A program made the position numbers and the translations under genes. A stretch of DNA of 64,000 nucleotides from Rhodococcus triatomae BKS 15-14. GTDB taxonomy: Bacteria > Actinomycetota > Actinomycetes > Mycobacteriales > Mycobacteriaceae. The notes under the pieces were generated by a model. The model saw nothing but the letters and a program-made list of their open reading frames with translations. It was not told where the DNA came from and did not search any database. Positions 19,203-27,449 of the stretch are shown here, piece by piece. The stretch is taken from positions 46,300 through 110,299 of the forward strand of contig AODO01000002.1 in the NCBI GenBank assembly GCA_000341795.1, given 5' to 3'. Each line of letters starts with the position of its first letter. The first letter of the stretch is position 1.

Positions 19203-20215
19203 TCGTCACCCTCACGGCGAACCCGAGTCTCGACACGACCATCGAGCTGACCGGACGACTCCAACGCGGCGCCGTGCACCGCGCTCGCACCACGACCACA
19301 GATCCGGGAGGCAAGGGCGTCAACGTGGCCCGGGTGGTCACGGCTGCGGGCAGCCCCGCACTGGCGATCCTTCCCGCCCGTGAGGACGACCCCCTGGTCA
19401 CGGCACTCGCCGACCGCGGTGTCGCTCACCGCCTCGTCTCCACCGGACGACCCGTCCGGGCCAACGTCACCGTCACCGAACCGGACGGCACCACGACCAA
19501 GATCAATCCGCCGGGCGCCGCTGCTCACGCCGAGGAGTTGAAGGCACTCGCCGGCCTGGTGTCCCGGCACGCGGCCACCGCGGACTGGGTGGCGCTGTGT
19601 GGGTCGCTCCCGCCGGGGGCGCCCGACGACTGGTACGCGACCCTCGTGCGGTCGCTGCGGCCGCTACCGTGCGCCGTCGCCGTCGACACCTCGGACCTGC
19701 CGTTGCGGGCGCTCGCCGCCGGCTTCCCCGACACGGCACCCGACCTGATGAAACCGAACGCGGACGAGCTCGCCCAGCTCACCGGCTGCGACGGCGGCGC
19801 CCTCGAGGCCGCGGCCGAACGGGGCGATCCCGACCCGACGGTACGGGCGGCCCGCGCACTGGTCGACCGCGGCGTCGGGACGGTGCTCGTGACCCTCGGC
19901 GGCGCCGGAGCCGTCCTCGTCACAGCCGACGGTGCCTGGTTCGCGCGGGCACCACGGATCACCCTCCGGAGCACGGTCGGCGCCGGCGACGCATCACTCG
20001 CCGGCTACCTGCTGGCCCAGGTCTCGGGTGAGTCCCCCGATCGCGCACTCCAGCGCGCCGTTGCGCACGGCACCGCGGCGGCGGCCCTCCCCGGCACCGC
20101 GCTCCCGCACCCCGATCAGGTCGACCGCGACGCGGTCACCGTCAGCGCCGTCGACCTTCCCGTCGCCGGTCGCGCATCATCCACGCCGGTGGCCCATCCG
20201 GCCACCGATCTCTGA
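19199..20215 (+). CDS. fruK: 1-phosphofructokinase
   Basis: FruK phosphorylates fructose 1-phosphate, made by the PTS, to fructose 1,6-bisphosphate with ATP. The 338-residue PfkB-family kinase has the substrate motif GGKGVNVAR near residue 38 and the C-terminal signature STVGAGDASLAGYL with the catalytic Asp. The start overlaps the fruR stop (ATGA). Ten bases separate it from the downstream permease gene, giving a tight operon. Confidence 0.95.
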   Translation: MIVTLTANPSLDTTIELTGRLQRGAVHRARTTTTDPGGKGVNVARVVTAAGSPALAILPAREDDPLVTALADRGVAHRLVSTGRPVRANVTVTEPDGTTTKINPPGAAAHAEELKALAGLVSRHAATADWVALCGSLPPGAPDDWYATLVRSLRPLPCAVAVDTSDLPLRALAAGFPDTAPDLMKPNADELAQLTGCDGGALEAAAERGDPDPTVRAARALVDRGVGTVLVTLGGAGAVLVTADGAWFARAPRITLRSTVGAGDASLAGYLLAQVSGESPDRALQRAVAHGTAAAALPGTALPHPDQVDRDAVTVSAVDLPVAGRASSTPVAHPATDL

Positions 20216-20224
20216 GGATCCGAC

Positions 20225-22258
20225 ATGTCCACTCCCACCGCAGATTCCCCGGCCATCATCGACCCCGGTCTGATCGACCTCGACGCCGACTTGGGGTCCG
20301 GCTCGGCCGAGGTGATCGGCGCGCTCGCGAACCGGCTCGCCGCCGAGGGCCGTGCGACCGATGCCGCTGCCCTGCGGGACGCGGCCCTGGCACGTGAGGC
20401 GCAATCCGCAACCGGACTTCCGGGTGGCATCGCGATCCCGCACTGCCGGTCGGCTGCCGTGACCACCGCGTCCCTCGGGTTCGCGCGCCTGCGGCCGAGG
20501 GTCGACTTCGGTGCGCCCGACGGGCCTGCCGACCTTGTGTTCCTCATCGCCGCACCCGAAGGCGCGGGTGCCGCGCACATGAAACTGCTGTCCGGACTCG
20601 CCCGGTCGCTCGTCAAACCGGACTTCGTCGCCGCGCTCCGGGCCGCACCGGACGCCGACGCGGTCGTGGTGCTGGTGCACGAGGCGCTGGGGCTGGAGGT
20701 GCCCGGACACGTGGCCGCGGCAGCACCGGAACCTGAACCTCCGGCGGCGGAGGAGCACGTGGTGTCGGACGAGTCGGCAGGCCGCTACATCGTGGCCGTC
20801 ACCGCGTGCCCGACGGGCATCGCCCACACCTACATGGCCGCCGACTCGCTGGTCGCGGCGGGCGAACGGGCGGCGGTTCCGGTACACGTCGAGACGCAGG
20901 GGTCGAGCGGCGGCACCGCACTGGGCGCCGACGTGATCGCGGGCGCAGCGGCCGTCATCTTCGCGACCGACGTCGGGGTCAAGGGCCGGGAACGGTTCGC
21001 GGGCAAACCCGTTGTCGCGTCCGGCGTGAAACGGGCGATCAACGAACCCGACGCGATGCTCGCCGAGGCGCTGCGCGCATCGGAGAACCCCGCCGCGGCA
21101 ACGGTCTCCGGGGTCGTCGAGAGCTCCGACGCCGATGCCGGGACCGCGGACGTGGGCTGGGGCACGCGGCTGCGGCAGATCCTGCTGACCGGCGTGAGCT
21201 ACATGATCCCGTTCGTCGCCGCGGGCGGCCTGCTCATCGCGCTCGGTTTCCTGTTCGGCGGCTACGAGATCGGCGACAGCGCGAAGGACATCGTCCTCGA
21301 CAACTCCCTGTGGAACCTGCCCGACGGCGGCCTCGGCGCCTACCTCGGCGCAGTCCTGTTCCAGATCGGGTCGCTGGCCTTCGCGTTCCTGGTTCCGGCG
21401 CTGGCCGGCTACATAGCGTTCGCAATCGCGGACAGGCCCGGTCTCGCACCGGGTTTCACCGCAGGTGCGGTCGCGGTGTTCGTGGGCGCGGGCTTCATCG
21501 GCGGCCTCGTCGGCGGCATCATCGCCGGATTCGCCGCACTGTGGATCGGTCGCATGCCGGTGCCCGCGGTCCTGCGCGGGCTGATGCCGGTGGTGGTCAT
21601 CCCCCTGTTCGCAACGCTCGCCGTCGGCGCGCTGATGTTCATGGTCCTTGGACGGCCCCTCGCGTCGGTCACCACCGGACTCACCAACTGGCTCGGCGGC
21701 CTGTCCGGCGGTTCCGCGGTGATCCTCGGCATCATCCTCGGACTGATGATGTGCTTCGACCTCGGCGGCCCCGTGAACAAGGCGGCGTACGCCTTCGCGG
21801 TCGCGGGACTGAACGTCAACGACCCGGCGACCCTGCGCATCATGGCCGCGGTCATGGCTGCCGGCATGGTTCCCCCGCTCGCGATGGCACTGGCGTCGAC
21901 CGTTCGTCCCGGTCTCTTCAGCGAGGCCGAACGTGAGAACGGCAAGGCAGCGTGGTTCCTCGGCGCCGCCTTCATCTCCGAGGGCGCCATCCCGTTCGCG
22001 GCGGCCGACCCGCTGCGGGTGATCCCGTCGATGATGGCGGGTGGCGCCGTCACAGGTGCGCTGATCATGGCTACCGGGGTCACCCTCAGCGCCCCGCACG
22101 GCGGCATCTTCGTCTTCTTCGCGATCGGCGGGATCGGCTGGTTCCTCGTCTCGCTCGCGGCCGGGACCGTCGTCTCGGCACTGGCCGTCGTCACGGCGAA
22201 GCAGTTCACACGCAGTGGCGCCGCAGTGGAGGTCGAGCCGGCCCCCGCTGCCGCCTGA
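20225..22258 (+). CDS. fruA: PTS fructose transporter EIIABC, single polypeptide
   Basis: This 677-residue protein imports fructose and phosphorylates it to fructose 1-phosphate. Domain order is EIIA (His73 in IAIPHCRS), a Pro/Glu-rich linker (about 165-182), EIIB (Cys195 in VTACPTGIAHTYMAA), then a membrane EIIC domain of about eight to ten helices from residue 310 on. All phosphorylation residues are intact. It is third in the fruR-fruK-fruA-ptsH operon, with HPr encoded 55 bp downstream, so the full phosphorelay with the divergent ptsI is present locally. Confidence 0.95.
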   Translation: MSTPTADSPAIIDPGLIDLDADLGSGSAEVIGALANRLAAEGRATDAAALRDAALAREAQSATGLPGGIAIPHCRSAAVTTASLGFARLRPRVDFGAPDGPADLVFLIAAPEGAGAAHMKLLSGLARSLVKPDFVAALRAAPDADAVVVLVHEALGLEVPGHVAAAAPEPEPPAAEEHVVSDESAGRYIVAVTACPTGIAHTYMAADSLVAAGERAAVPVHVETQGSSGGTALGADVIAGAAAVIFATDVGVKGRERFAGKPVVASGVKRAINEPDAMLAEALRASENPAAATVSGVVESSDADAGTADVGWGTRLRQILLTGVSYMIPFVAAGGLLIALGFLFGGYEIGDSAKDIVLDNSLWNLPDGGLGAYLGAVLFQIGSLAFAFLVPALAGYIAFAIADRPGLAPGFTAGAVAVFVGAGFIGGLVGGIIAGFAALWIGRMPVPAVLRGLMPVVVIPLFATLAVGALMFMVLGRPLASVTTGLTNWLGGLSGGSAVILGIILGLMMCFDLGGPVNKAAYAFAVAGLNVNDPATLRIMAAVMAAGMVPPLAMALASTVRPGLFSEAERENGKAAWFLGAAFISEGAIPFAAADPLRVIPSMMAGGAVTGALIMATGVTLSAPHGGIFVFFAIGGIGWFLVSLAAGTVVSALAVVTAKQFTRSGAAVEVEPAPAAA

Positions 22259-22313
22259 TCCCCGCACGTCCCCGAGATTCGCATCCCCTGAGTCACACCC
22301 GAAAGGACATCTC

Positions 22314-22571
22314 ATGCCCAGCATCACCGTCGCCGTCGGATCGTCGATCGGCCTGCACGCCCGCCCCGCCGCCGTCATCGCGGAGGCGGTCGCCGCCGCG
22401 GGCGTCCCCGTCACCCTCGCCGTCGCGGGGTCCGACCCGGTGGACGCCGGATCGGCTCTGATGATCATGACGCTCGGCGCCACCCAGGGCGTCGAGGTGA
22501 CGGTCTCCAGCGAGGATCAGCCCACGCTGGAGAAGGTCGCCGAGCTGGTGGCCGCCGACCTCGACGCCTGA
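22314..22571 (+). CDS. ptsH: phosphocarrier protein HPr
   Basis: This 85-residue HPr accepts phosphate from enzyme I on His15 (GLHARPA) and passes it to EIIA. The Ser-46 region is present as DAGSALMIMTLGA (Ser47 here). AAAGGA precedes the ATG at 22314. It is the last gene of the fructose PTS operon; the next gene is convergent. Confidence 0.96.
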   Translation: MPSITVAVGSSIGLHARPAAVIAEAVAAAGVPVTLAVAGSDPVDAGSALMIMTLGATQGVEVTVSSEDQPTLEKVAELVAADLDA

Positions 22572-22591
22572 GGCCGGCGGACGCGAGGTGG

Positions 22592-23551
22592 TCACCCGGT
22601 GCGTTCGGCGACGCCCTGTCGCCAGTAGCCCATGAAGGCCACCCGCTTGCGGTCGACACCCCAGTCTGTGACGAGGAGCCGGCGAAGCTGTTTGATGACC
22701 GCGGCCTCTCCCGCGAGCCAGGCGTAGAACTCGCCCGTCGGTTCGGGTTCCGGTGAATCCCACAGGATCTGGGAGTCCACGTCGATCTCGTCGAGCGGTT
22801 GCGCGGCATCGACGTGCGCCGCGTCGACCGCGCTGCGACCGGCGCGGCGCCACTCGTGCAACGCGGGGACGAGGAGCGATCCGATCGCGGCGCCCTCCCG
22901 CGGAAGCCAGCGGACGTCGACGGTGGCGGCGCTGGTGATCGGGACCGCGTCGCCGCGGTCCGGCACCTCGATCAGGGCCGTGGCGCGGCAGTGCGCGGGA
23001 AGCCCTTCCAGGATGCCCGCGATGGCGGGCGCCGCCGTCTCGTCACCGACCAGCAGCAGTTCGGTGGCAGTGCCCGGCTTCCAGTCCATGCCGGTGTGGG
23101 ACTGCTCGCTGCGTGCGTCGGGCCCGACGATGACAACGGCGTCGCCGGGTGCGGCGGTGTGCAGCCATGCGGAGCCCGGGCCGACGGGGTGCCCGTGCTC
23201 GGTGTGGCCGACGAAGTCGATGTCGACACGTCGGGACGCGGTGTCGACGGCCCGCACCGTGTAGGTGCGGAACGGGCTGCGCCGCTCCTCGGGCAGTGCT
23301 CGCCACCGCGCGTACCAGTCCCCGCGCAGGACCGCGTCCTCGTCGTCCACTCCGAGATCCGCGTAGCACCGGTCGTCCTGCGGGAACACGACCTTGACGC
23401 GCTGGTCGCGAGCGTGGTCGGCGAAGTGCTCGAAGTGCGGACCGGTGAAACTGACACGGACGAAGGTGGGACTCAGCCGTCGGACGGCGGTGACCGTCGC
23501 ACGGTAGGGGCGGTAGCCGGGTCGATCGGGGGCGGCGCTCGTCTCGGGCAT
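22592..23551 (-). CDS. siderophore-interacting protein (NADPH/FAD ferric-siderophore reductase)
   Basis: This 319-residue cytosolic flavoprotein of the SIP/ViuB family would reduce imported ferric siderophore to release Fe(II). The N-terminal FAD-binding barrel has the RTYTVR motif (about residue 95), and the C-terminal NADPH domain contains LLLVGDETAAPAI and ends with AFMGYWRQG, typical for the family. The ATG at 23551 has AAGGAG five bases upstream. It is divergent from a siderophore-binding lipoprotein, with an IdeR-like box between them, so iron-repressed expression is expected. Confidence 0.92.
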   Translation of the reverse strand: MPETSAAPDRPGYRPYRATVTAVRRLSPTFVRVSFTGPHFEHFADHARDQRVKVVFPQDDRCYADLGVDDEDAVLRGDWYARWRALPEERRSPFRTYTVRAVDTASRRVDIDFVGHTEHGHPVGPGSAWLHTAAPGDAVVIVGPDARSEQSHTGMDWKPGTATELLLVGDETAAPAIAGILEGLPAHCRATALIEVPDRGDAVPITSAATVDVRWLPREGAAIGSLLVPALHEWRRAGRSAVDAAHVDAAQPLDEIDVDSQILWDSPEPEPTGEFYAWLAGEAAVIKQLRRLLVTDWGVDRKRVAFMGYWRQGVAERTG

Positions 23552-23585
23552 CGGTCTCCTTCGCGGGAACATCGGTGTCACACCA

Positions 23586-23612
23586 TGAACTTTCAAAAGA
23601 TTTGATAGTTCA
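23586..23612. promoter_or_regulatory. inverted repeat TGAACT-N15-AGTTCA in the siderophore intergenic region
   Basis: Perfect 6-bp arms (23586-23591 and 23607-23612) in an AT-rich patch that stands out from the surrounding GC. It adjoins the IdeR-like box and may bind a second regulator or form part of the promoter. Confidence 0.4.
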
Positions 23613-23614
23613 AC

Positions 23615-23633
23615 TTAGGGAAGCCTACACTCG
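23615..23633. promoter_or_regulatory. IdeR/DtxR-like iron box
   Basis: TTAGGGAAGCCTACACTCG shares about 12 of 19 positions with the IdeR consensus, including the strong left half TTAGG and the central AGNCTA-type core. It lies 41 bp upstream of the binding-protein ATG and 64 bp from the SIP start. The right half is poor. Confidence 0.55.
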
Positions 23634-23673
23634 GCGCGCCCGGACCGACGCACCACCGAGAGGATCTTCCCGC

Positions 23674-24696
23674 ATGATCAGCAGGACCCGCTTCCGACGG
23701 GTGGCCGTCGTCGCCGCCACACTGCTCACACTGACCGCGTGTTCGAACTCGCGCAACGACGAGGCGAACTCGTCGGCTACGGACGCATTCGAGACGGTGA
23801 CCATCGAACACGCCCTCGGCGAGGCCGTGATCAACGAGAAGCCCGAACGAATCGTGACCCTCGGCCAGGGCTCGACGGAGACCGCCATCGCGCTCGGCAC
23901 CGTCCCGGTCGGGATGGAGGAGTACCCGTGGGGCAGCGACGAGACCGGCTACATGCCGTGGATCCACGAGGCGGTCGGCGAGCGGGGTGCGGCGCTGCCG
24001 ACCCAGTTCGGCGGCGGCAGCGAACTGGACGTCGAGGCGATCGCCGCACTTCGTCCCGACCTCATCCTCGCGCCGTGGTCCGGCGTCACCCCGGAGCAGT
24101 ACAGCCACCTCTCGTCGATCGCACCGACCGTCGCCTACCCCGAGGCCGCCTGGACCATCACCTGGCAACAGCAGATCGAGACGATCGCCCGCGCCATGGG
24201 CCAGGACGAGGACGGTGCCCGCCTCGTCGCGGACATCGACGGGCAACTCGCCGAGTCCGCTCGGCCCGAGTACGCGGGCGTCACGTTCTCCTACGTCTAC
24301 AACACCGGGCCGGGCACCCTCGGCGTGTTCTTCCCCACCGAACAGCGGGTGGCGATGGTGAGCGCTCTCGGCCTCACCGTCGATCCCGTCGTGGACACCC
24401 TTCGCGGATACGAGGTGTCGGGTACCGACTCCGCCGTGATCGGCCTCGAGAACGCGCACCTGCTCGCGGGCTCAGATCTGATCTTCACGTTCTACTCCGA
24501 CGCGGCGAATCGCGCCGACGTCGAGGCCCAGCCCGTGTACCGGCAGATTCCCGCGGTTGCGCGCGGCTCCGTCGTGGCCCCCACCGAGCAGTCGTTCGTC
24601 ACCGGGTCCTCGATCATCAACCCGTTGACCGTGCCGTGGACCATCGAGCGTTTCGTCCCGCTGATCGACGAGGCAGTCGCGAAGCTCGACCGGTGA
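23674..24696 (+). CDS. ferric-siderophore ABC transporter substrate-binding lipoprotein (FecB/FepB-like)
   Basis: This 340-residue lipoprotein has a signal peptide with lipobox LTAC (Cys near residue 22), so it is membrane-anchored on the outside. The periplasmic-binding-protein fold of type III siderophore receptors follows: PERIVTLGQGSTETAIALG, then LRPDLILAPWSG. AGAGGA precedes the ATG at 23674. No permease or ATPase genes are adjacent, so the partner transporter is elsewhere. It is divergent from the SIP reductase, with shared iron regulation likely. Confidence 0.92.
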   Translation: MISRTRFRRVAVVAATLLTLTACSNSRNDEANSSATDAFETVTIEHALGEAVINEKPERIVTLGQGSTETAIALGTVPVGMEEYPWGSDETGYMPWIHEAVGERGAALPTQFGGGSELDVEAIAALRPDLILAPWSGVTPEQYSHLSSIAPTVAYPEAAWTITWQQQIETIARAMGQDEDGARLVADIDGQLAESARPEYAGVTFSYVYNTGPGTLGVFFPTEQRVAMVSALGLTVDPVVDTLRGYEVSGTDSAVIGLENAHLLAGSDLIFTFYSDAANRADVEAQPVYRQIPAVARGSVVAPTEQSFVTGSSIINPLTVPWTIERFVPLIDEAVAKLDR

Positions 24697-24699
24697 CAG

Positions 24700-24736
24700 G
24701 TGACGGAAACCCTTCCACGGGAAGGGTTTCCGTCAC
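24700..24736. terminator. strong bidirectional hairpin terminator
   Basis: A perfect 16-bp stem (24700-24715 with 24721-24736) and a 5-base loop sit between convergent genes. The stem overlaps the stop codon of the downstream minus-strand gene. Confidence 0.85.
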
Positions 24737-25218
24737 TCCTGGTGTGCGTCGCGCTCCCGTTTGAACCGATCCCACTCGCTGCCGAGCCGCGCGTCGACGA
24801 GCCAGCCCATGTAGTCGCGCATGTTCCGCACCCGATGCCACGCGAGGCTCCCCTCCCGTACGAAGGGCAGGGTCTCCTCGGCGAGGCGGAGCTGGTTGTG
24901 CAGGTACACCTGCTCCGCTGCCAGGAAACCCGCCCACACATCGGTGTCCATCACGAAGTAGTGCGAGCGGTCCCCGTGCTTGCGCACCCTGCGCACGAAT
25001 CCCCTGTCGACCAGCTGCCGGGTGTAGGTCGACACCGATCCCCGACTGATTCCCAACGCCTCGACCAGTTCCGCCGGAGCAACACCGTCGGACTCGTCCA
25101 CCAGGAGATAGCCCGCGATCAGCCCTTCGATACGCGACGCCCCCGCAGCGGACCAGTAGTCGGCGAACCGTTCCACGAAGCCCCCGACTGTCCCCTCACC
25201 ACCCGCAGCCGCACTCAT
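24733..25218 (-). CDS. GbsR/MarR-family transcriptional regulator
   Basis: This product of about 161 residues has a winged helix-turn-helix (APAELVEALGISRGSVSTYTRQLVDRGFVRRVRKHGDRSHYF, about residues 46-90) and a helical C-terminus, as in GbsR-like members of the MarR superfamily. Such proteins often control neighbouring transporters or efflux systems; the target here is unknown. Start choice is weak: ATG at 25218 or 25227, neither with a clear ribosome-binding site. The stop lies inside a terminator stem. Confidence 0.82.
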   Translation of the reverse strand: MSAAAGGEGTVGGFVERFADYWSAAGASRIEGLIAGYLLVDESDGVAPAELVEALGISRGSVSTYTRQLVDRGFVRRVRKHGDRSHYFVMDTDVWAGFLAAEQVYLHNQLRLAEETLPFVREGSLAWHRVRNMRDYMGWLVDARLGSEWDRFKRERDAHQE

Positions 25219-25276
25219 GGAGCACATTGAATCACCGCCGCACCGGACGATCACACCGCGACCGCCCGCACCACCG

Positions 25277-26224
25277 TCACTCCGTCGACGCCAGCGCGGT
25301 TGCCCCGCGCAGGATCTGGACGGGTTGCAGTGGGCCGTCGACCGCCTCGGACGCGCTGAGCAGGTCACCGTCCGGCGTGAACGCGATCGCCTCGCCCTGC
25401 GGCTGATTCGGCATCGGCACCCGGATCGGCACCGATCCGGTCAACGCGGCCACGATGTCACCGTCCGGAACCGAGAACAGGTAGACGTCCGTGTAGGTGC
25501 GCAGCGCCACGACCCGGCCGTCGGCGCTCACCGCTCCCCCGGTGACGAGCGTCGACCCGGCGATCGGTACCGGCCCACCGGGAGTGCCGGTCGGGCCGAG
25601 CCGGACCTGCCCGGCGCGCCGCAAGGTCGTCGGCCCCTCGGGCAGGTCGGCGATCGACCGGTCCACCGTGTAGACGCCGGCTGCGAGGAGGACCTCCTTC
25701 GTGACGATCACCGGCCGGCCGTCCGCGCCGACCAGCAACGCCTCCGCGTCGTGCGCGCCGTCCGGATAGACCAGCGCGCGACGGTCACCGGCGCCGGTAC
25801 CCGGGTCCATCGAGATCAGCCCGATCGACGTCCGGGCGCGATTGTTGTCACCGGTGTCGGCGAGCCACAGTGCGCCCCCGGACAGCGCGAGGTCCTCGAC
25901 GTCGACCGGGGTGACCGGCACCGGCAGCGACGCCGTGACGGCGCACGTGTCGTCGAGCACCCACAGCGTCCGATCGGTGCCACTGTCCCCGATCGCGAAG
26001 ATCCGGTCGCCGTCCGACGCCAGTCCGGACACCTCGGTGAGCCCGGACTCCGTGGGCGTGCAGAGTGTCACGAACTCCGCGTCGACGGCCGCGGATCCGC
26101 TCGACGAACCCGCCGACCCGGAGCTCTGCGCCGCGACCGGAGCCGTCGTCAGGAGCGCCGAACCCGCCACCGCCAACGCGAGTGCAGGCCAGCGGTGTCG
26201 TGCAGACGTGATCGATCGGGTCAT
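25277..26224 (-). CDS. exported protein with predicted beta-propeller-like repeats, paralogue A
   Basis: I do not recognise a precise function. The 315-residue product has a signal peptide (hydrophobic core, APVAAQS near residue 33) and a body with propeller-like blades: FAIGDSGTDRTLWVLDD, DVEDLALSGGALWLADTGDNNRART, DAEALLVGADGRPVIVTK and PQGEAIAFTPDGDLLSASE. A GDSGTD/DTGDN-rich pattern suggests calcium binding. It is closely related to the protein at 27450-28481 but lacks that protein's C-terminal membrane anchor. The ATG at 26224 has GAGGAG ten bases upstream. Confidence 0.75.
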   Translation of the reverse strand: MTRSITSARHRWPALALAVAGSALLTTAPVAAQSSGSAGSSSGSAAVDAEFVTLCTPTESGLTEVSGLASDGDRIFAIGDSGTDRTLWVLDDTCAVTASLPVPVTPVDVEDLALSGGALWLADTGDNNRARTSIGLISMDPGTGAGDRRALVYPDGAHDAEALLVGADGRPVIVTKEVLLAAGVYTVDRSIADLPEGPTTLRRAGQVRLGPTGTPGGPVPIAGSTLVTGGAVSADGRVVALRTYTDVYLFSVPDGDIVAALTGSVPIRVPMPNQPQGEAIAFTPDGDLLSASEAVDGPLQPVQILRGATALASTE

Positions 26225-26366
26225 CGTCGAAGGCTCCTCGGAGTCGGGTCGGGCGGCGCCGCCGTGCCGAACCGCCCGGAGGCGGGGCACCGACGGCACC
26301 TTCGCGCGGACCAGTGTGCCCGTCCCGTGCGCGCGAGATTCGGAATCGGCCGAATTGCGTGGTCCG

Positions 26367-27260
26367 TCACCTCGGCGACGAGGACCAGTGCACAGGGGGC
26401 GGAAGAACCGCCGGCAGTCGCGTCGTCCCGCTGCCGCGCGCCGCCTCCACCTGTGACCGTGTCAGGTACAACGCCGAGGACAGATCCGCCCCGGCGATGC
26501 GCGCGTCCCGGAGATCGGCGCCGAGCAGATCCACGGCGGCCAGATCGCATCCGGTGAGGTCGACCCCGATCAGCACCGCTCCCCGCAGGTCCGCACCACA
26601 CAGCCGGACCCCGCGCAGGTCGCATCCGGCGAGGTCGGCGCCGGGTCCGAGGCGCGGATCGAGCTCGCCCGCGTCGGCGAAGTAGGCGGCGCGGACCTCG
26701 GCGCTGACGGTCGTCAGGAGTTCCCGTACCGAGTCCCGCACGACGTCCGTCTCCATCGCCAGCAGGTCGTCGATCCCGCCCTCGACGATCGACGCCAGGG
26801 TGTCCGCGAGATCGACGGCGTCGCGCGCCGTCCCGGCGTCGTAGGTGCGTTCCCGCGCTTCGAGCAGGTGCCAGATCATCTCGTGCACCTGCTTGACGAT
26901 CGCGAACGCCGAGAACATCGAGGCACGCGTGGCGGGGCGATCCCGCCAGCTCACACCGGCGAACAACCGCTGGGCGACCATCTGGCCGGCGCCGAAACAG
27001 TCGAATGTCGCGCATCCGCGAAATCCCCTGTCGCGCAGCGCACCGTGGACGGTGCACGCAAAGGTGTCGTCGAGATGCCGACACGGCACCCCGGCGGGTT
27101 TGTCCTCCGCGAAGTCCACGGATCTCGCGAATCCGAATGCAGTGCAGCACAGGGCGAAACATCGGCTGCAGTCGGCGCGCAGGAGGCTACGACGGCCGGC
27201 GGCGTCGGCCGGGCGACACGTCGACGAACGAAGGGACGGGTGTGACGACGAGATGGTCAT
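26367..27260 (-). CDS. pentapeptide-repeat protein with Cys-rich N-terminal domain
   Basis: This 297-residue protein has two parts. Residues about 25-95 hold many cysteines (CSRCFALCC, PCRHLDDTFAC, GFRGCATFDCFGAGQ), suggesting a bound metal or iron-sulfur cluster. After a helical middle, residues about 210-275 form a right-handed pentapeptide helix of A(D/N)LRG-type repeats. Similar proteins occur across actinobacteria, without an established role that I can state. The ATG at 27260 follows GGAG at six bases. It lies between the two paralogous exported proteins on the same strand. A gyrase-protecting role like MfpA is not supported, because the repeat part is short. Confidence 0.82.
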   Translation of the reverse strand: MTISSSHPSLRSSTCRPADAAGRRSLLRADCSRCFALCCTAFGFARSVDFAEDKPAGVPCRHLDDTFACTVHGALRDRGFRGCATFDCFGAGQMVAQRLFAGVSWRDRPATRASMFSAFAIVKQVHEMIWHLLEARERTYDAGTARDAVDLADTLASIVEGGIDDLLAMETDVVRDSVRELLTTVSAEVRAAYFADAGELDPRLGPGADLAGCDLRGVRLCGADLRGAVLIGVDLTGCDLAAVDLLGADLRDARIAGADLSSALYLTRSQVEAARGSGTTRLPAVLPPPVHWSSSPR

Positions 27261-27449
27261 GTGAACTCCAGAGGGTGGTTCCGGTACGAGTGGAAGCCAG
27301 GGAACCCGTGGTCGGGTTCCCCCTCGGGGCACACGGAATCACCACCGCAGACAGGCGCGGCTCACGTGACGAGCGAAGTGTCCGGGTCACGGACGCGATG
27401 TGATGTTCACTGCCGGCCAGGCTAGCAGGTCACGATTGCCGGGCGACTG

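Noticed and set aside
20177..22483. 768-codon minus-strand frame opposite fruA
   Set aside because: A low-complexity Asp/Arg/Gly/His composition typical of an antisense shadow; the plus-strand EIIABC has all catalytic residues.
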